Assembly (NCBI GenBank): GCA_030141585.1
Contig: JAQIFP010000072.1
Span: forward strand, 40,933 to 93,932
Reading direction: 5' to 3'
DNA length: 53,000 nucleotides
Origin: Ophryocystis elektroscirrha
Lineage: Eukaryota; Apicomplexa; Conoidasida; Neogregarinorida; Ophryocystidae
Positions 50,518-53,000 of this stretch are shown in pieces (position 1 is the first letter of the stretch; each line of letters opens with the position of its first letter). The notes below the pieces were generated by a model, which was not told the origin of the DNA, ran no database searches, and was given only the letters and a program-made list of their open reading frames with translations. The translations under genes and the position numbers were made by a program.

Positions 50518-51995
50518 TTATTTACTAGGAGCAATCATCAATTTTGGATGAACATGTTTGTCATAAAGCTCAATATCCAAGAATTTAGATGCAGCTTCTC
50601 TTAAAGTTAAATTGTTTTCAAATGCATGAACGGCTATTTTGGAGCAAACTTCGTAACCAACAACTGGCGTTAAACAAGTAATCAACATCAGAGACTTATT
50701 TAAGTGTTTTTCTATATTTGCCGTTCTAATTTTCATCCCTCGGATACAATTTGCTTCAAATGATGAGCATGCTTTACTTATTAAACTTATAGATCTAAGC
50801 ACGTTGTATATAATCACTGGTCTCATAACATTTAGCTGAAGGTTTCCGTGCGTGTCTAAATTAATATTCATAAAAAAAAAAATAAACCCTACTTGAAATT
50901 GATACTGTTGTGTGATTTCCTATAACTTCTGCTGCAACCATGCTGAGCGCTTCACATTGTGTAGGATTGACTTTTCCTGGCATTATAGAAGATCCAGGTT
51001 CGTTTGATGGTAGCTGTAATTCATTGAAACCGCAACGTGGACCAGAACTCAGTAATCTATAATTTCATACTTTTTGTATGTTTACCTTATATCGTTCGCT
51101 ATTTTCAATAAATCAGTTGCTAAGGTACATAATAGGCCTGAGTAATTAACCACAGCGCTGACGCTTCCTAACGCTGCAAACTTATTTTTAGCAGTTACAA
51201 AAGGTAGTTTTGTTTCTTCAGCGATTCCTGCCTAAATTGAACAATTTATAACTTAATTCATGGTTTCAAACAGTATGTAATATTTATATATATATTTATG
51301 CAAATAATACCTATAAACTATTCCATAATAAATATATGTATATATGTATGTATATATATATATATATATTTACATATATATACATCTATATACATATATA
51401 TATACTTTTATTGTATTAAAGTTCGCTAATAAATTTTTAGATTAAAATGATGACAAAAATATTGATATAAACTAATTTTATAAATTAATTATTTTCTAAA
51501 GAATATAATATTGTGTTATAAATATGGAAATATAATAGAGCAATTTATTACAGCAACTTCTTCAGCAAATCCCTCAAACGTATTTAATCCTGTTCCAACC
51601 GCAGTACCTCCTTGAGCAAGTTCATATATTTCCCCTAGTCCATTTTCTATGCGGGAAATAGCAGTTTCAAGCTATGAAATAATATAAGGAATCTTTTTAT
51701 AACAACCCACAATGCTTTCATAGCCACTAATTTCTTGACCGATAGTTATGGGAGTTGCGTCTTGTAAATGAGTTCTCCCTATTTTGATAACGTATTCGTA
51801 TTTATTTCGTATAGATGAAAAACCATTCTTCAAATTCGTTAAACTTGGAATCAGCGTATTTTTAGTTTCAAGAGCTATAGAAATATGCATGGTACTCGGG
51901 AAAGTATCATTTGTAGATTGGCCTTTGTTCACATGATCATTAGGATGCACTGGTGATTTTGAACTAATTTCTCCTCCTGATATAATTAACTCAAT
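50518..51995 (-). CDS. Class II fumarate hydratase (FumC type), 5' end outside window
   Basis: Interconverts fumarate and malate in the TCA cycle. Five exons are visible (51995-51711, 51671-51552, 51231-51086, 51056-50893, 50855-50518), coding 350 residues of about 465. Signatures: [33 protein letters not shown] (catalytic His region), [53 protein letters not shown] (superfamily signature with the catalytic Ser loop) and [11 protein letters not shown]. The details fit fumarase rather than aspartase or adenylosuccinate lyase. The first visible exon opens at a TTAG acceptor with [10 protein letters not shown], so the N-terminal about 115 residues lie upstream, beyond the minisatellite and probably beyond the edge. 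Introns are 39, 29 and 37 nt plus one of 320 nt with TA repeats at about 51335-51400. Listed as partial, not broken. Confidence 0.93.
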
Positions 51996-52057
51996 CTAAT
52001 TTTATTTGATTTATTTATTTAATATATAAGGTTTTACATAGTCAGCAATAATTATAA

Positions 52058-52970
52058 TAATAAACACAGGGTCTAATAAACACAGTGTCTAATAAGCACA
52101 GGGTCTAATAAACACAGGGTCTAATAAACACAGGGTATAATAAACACAGGCTCTAATAAACACAGGGTATAATAAACACAGGGTCTATTAAGCACAGGGT
52201 CTAATAAACACAGGATCTATTAAGCACAGGGTCTGATAAACACAGGATCTAATAAACACAGTGTCTATTAAACACAGGGTCTAATACACACAGGGTATAA
52301 TAAACACAGGGTCTAATAAACACAGGGTCTATTAAACACAGGGTCTAATAAACACAGGGTCTAATAAACACAGTGTCTAATAAACACAGGGTATAATAAA
52401 CACAGGATCTAATAAACACAGTGTCTATTAAACACAGGGTCTAATAAACACAGTGTCTAATATACACAGTGTCTATTTCAAATAAAATCTAATAATTACA
52501 GAATCTTATTAACCGAAGGTATTATTAACAGAAGGTATTATTAACAGAGGTATTATTAACAGAGGGTAATATTAATAGAGGGTCTAATTAAAAGAGGGTC
52601 TTATTAACAGAGGGTACTATTAATAGAGGGTCTTATTAATAGAGGGTCTTATTAATAGAGGGTCTTATTAATAGAGGGTTTTATTAACAAAGGGTATTTT
52701 TAATAGAGGATCTTATTAAACTGGGTCTTATTAAAACAGGGTCTTATTGAAGCAGGGTCTTATTGAAGCAGGGTCTTATTGAAGCAGGGTCTTATTATTA
52801 TAGGTTCTTAGCTATACTGTGTTTTATCATAAAACTGTCTCAATGATATAAAGATTAATTAATACATGGTCTTATCAATACATGGTCTGATCAATACATG
52901 GTCTTATCAATACATAATCTTATCATTACATGCTTTTAATAATACATGTTTTTATTAATCAAGAGTATGT
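52058..52970. repeat. Degenerate minisatellite with a 16-bp register
   Basis: About 900 bases of tandem repeats keep a spacing near 16 bp while the unit changes. From 52058 to about 52475 the unit is cacagggtctaataaa with scattered changes. From about 52500 to 52730 it drifts to agagggtcttattaat. At about 52730-52795 it is gaagcagggtcttatt, and at about 52855-52930 aatacatggtcttatc. The core ggtct(a/t)at is shared. It lies just upstream of the first visible fumarase exon, so it is probably in that gene's intron. No protein frame, no spacers as in CRISPR, and no terminal inverted repeats are visible. Confidence 0.88.
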
Positions 52971-53000
52971 TATTATTTTTCAAAACGTTGTCATTAACTG

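Noticed and set aside
52058..52970. CRISPR-like regular repeats
   Set aside because: Units are directly adjacent with no unique spacers, drift in sequence, and are in a eukaryotic genome.
1..53000. tRNA, rRNA or transposon genes
   Set aside because: Looked for cloverleaf-like blocks, reverse transcriptase or transposase motifs and long terminal repeats; none seen by eye. A tRNAscan or RepeatMasker run would be decisive.

Overview
The window is a very AT-rich stretch of a eukaryotic nuclear genome with dense, mostly spliced protein genes on both strands. I count 18 protein-coding genes, one running off the right edge. I saw no tRNA, rRNA, transposon or CRISPR array. The gene content fits a protist and most likely an apicomplexan or close alveolate relative. 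The main evidence is a prolyl-tRNA synthetase with a fused N-terminal YbaK/ProX-type domain, homopolymer and TA tracts everywhere, and many compact introns. An H2A ending in SQEF (H2A.X type) argues against Plasmodium. The placement is an inference, not a proof.

Layout. 334-2109 (-) arrestin-fold protein, probably Rgp1. 3558-11203 (+) SF3B3 in 22 exons. 11247-12529 (-) unrecognised protein. 12907-13850 (+) reticulon. 14033-16664 (+) subtilisin-like protein that has lost catalytic residues. 17254-20546 (+) MFS transporter with a serine/lysine repeat loop. 20640-21341 (+) UIM protein. 21474-21881 (-) histone H2A.X. 22315-25442 (+) coronin. 25519-26529 (+) membrane-anchored GNAT. 27112-28107 (+) GET1/WRB-like. 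28046-28846 (-) NAC-alpha. 29514-31390 (+) PH-domain protein. 31510-38015 (+) giant MMS19. 38022-39987 (-) YeeE/YedE-like membrane protein. 40040-43806 (+) prolyl-tRNA synthetase. 43931-44893 (+) ribosomal protein eL28. 45367-49597 (+) CAMK-group kinase. 49709-50447 (+) roadblock dynein light chain. 50518-51995 (-) class II fumarase, 5' end missing.

Genes were rebuilt by following protein homology across GT-AG junctions; in almost every reconstructed gene the exon lengths sum to a multiple of three. Introns fall into two classes: about thirty of only 28-44 nt, and longer ones of 70 to more than 600 nt that often hold TA or A/T tandem repeats. Intergenic spacers are short, with convergent pairs 6, 43 and 76 nt apart, one divergent pair 52 nt apart, and one apparent 62-nt antisense coding overlap.

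The genes do not form one pathway. They are mostly housekeeping: splicing, translation, nascent-chain and tail-anchored protein handling, ER shape, iron-sulfur cluster delivery, actin and dynein, TCA cycle. The unusual items are the inactive-looking subtilase, the transporter with the SSSK loop, the oversized MMS19, the cysteine-less YedE-like protein and a 16-bp-register minisatellite next to the fumarase.
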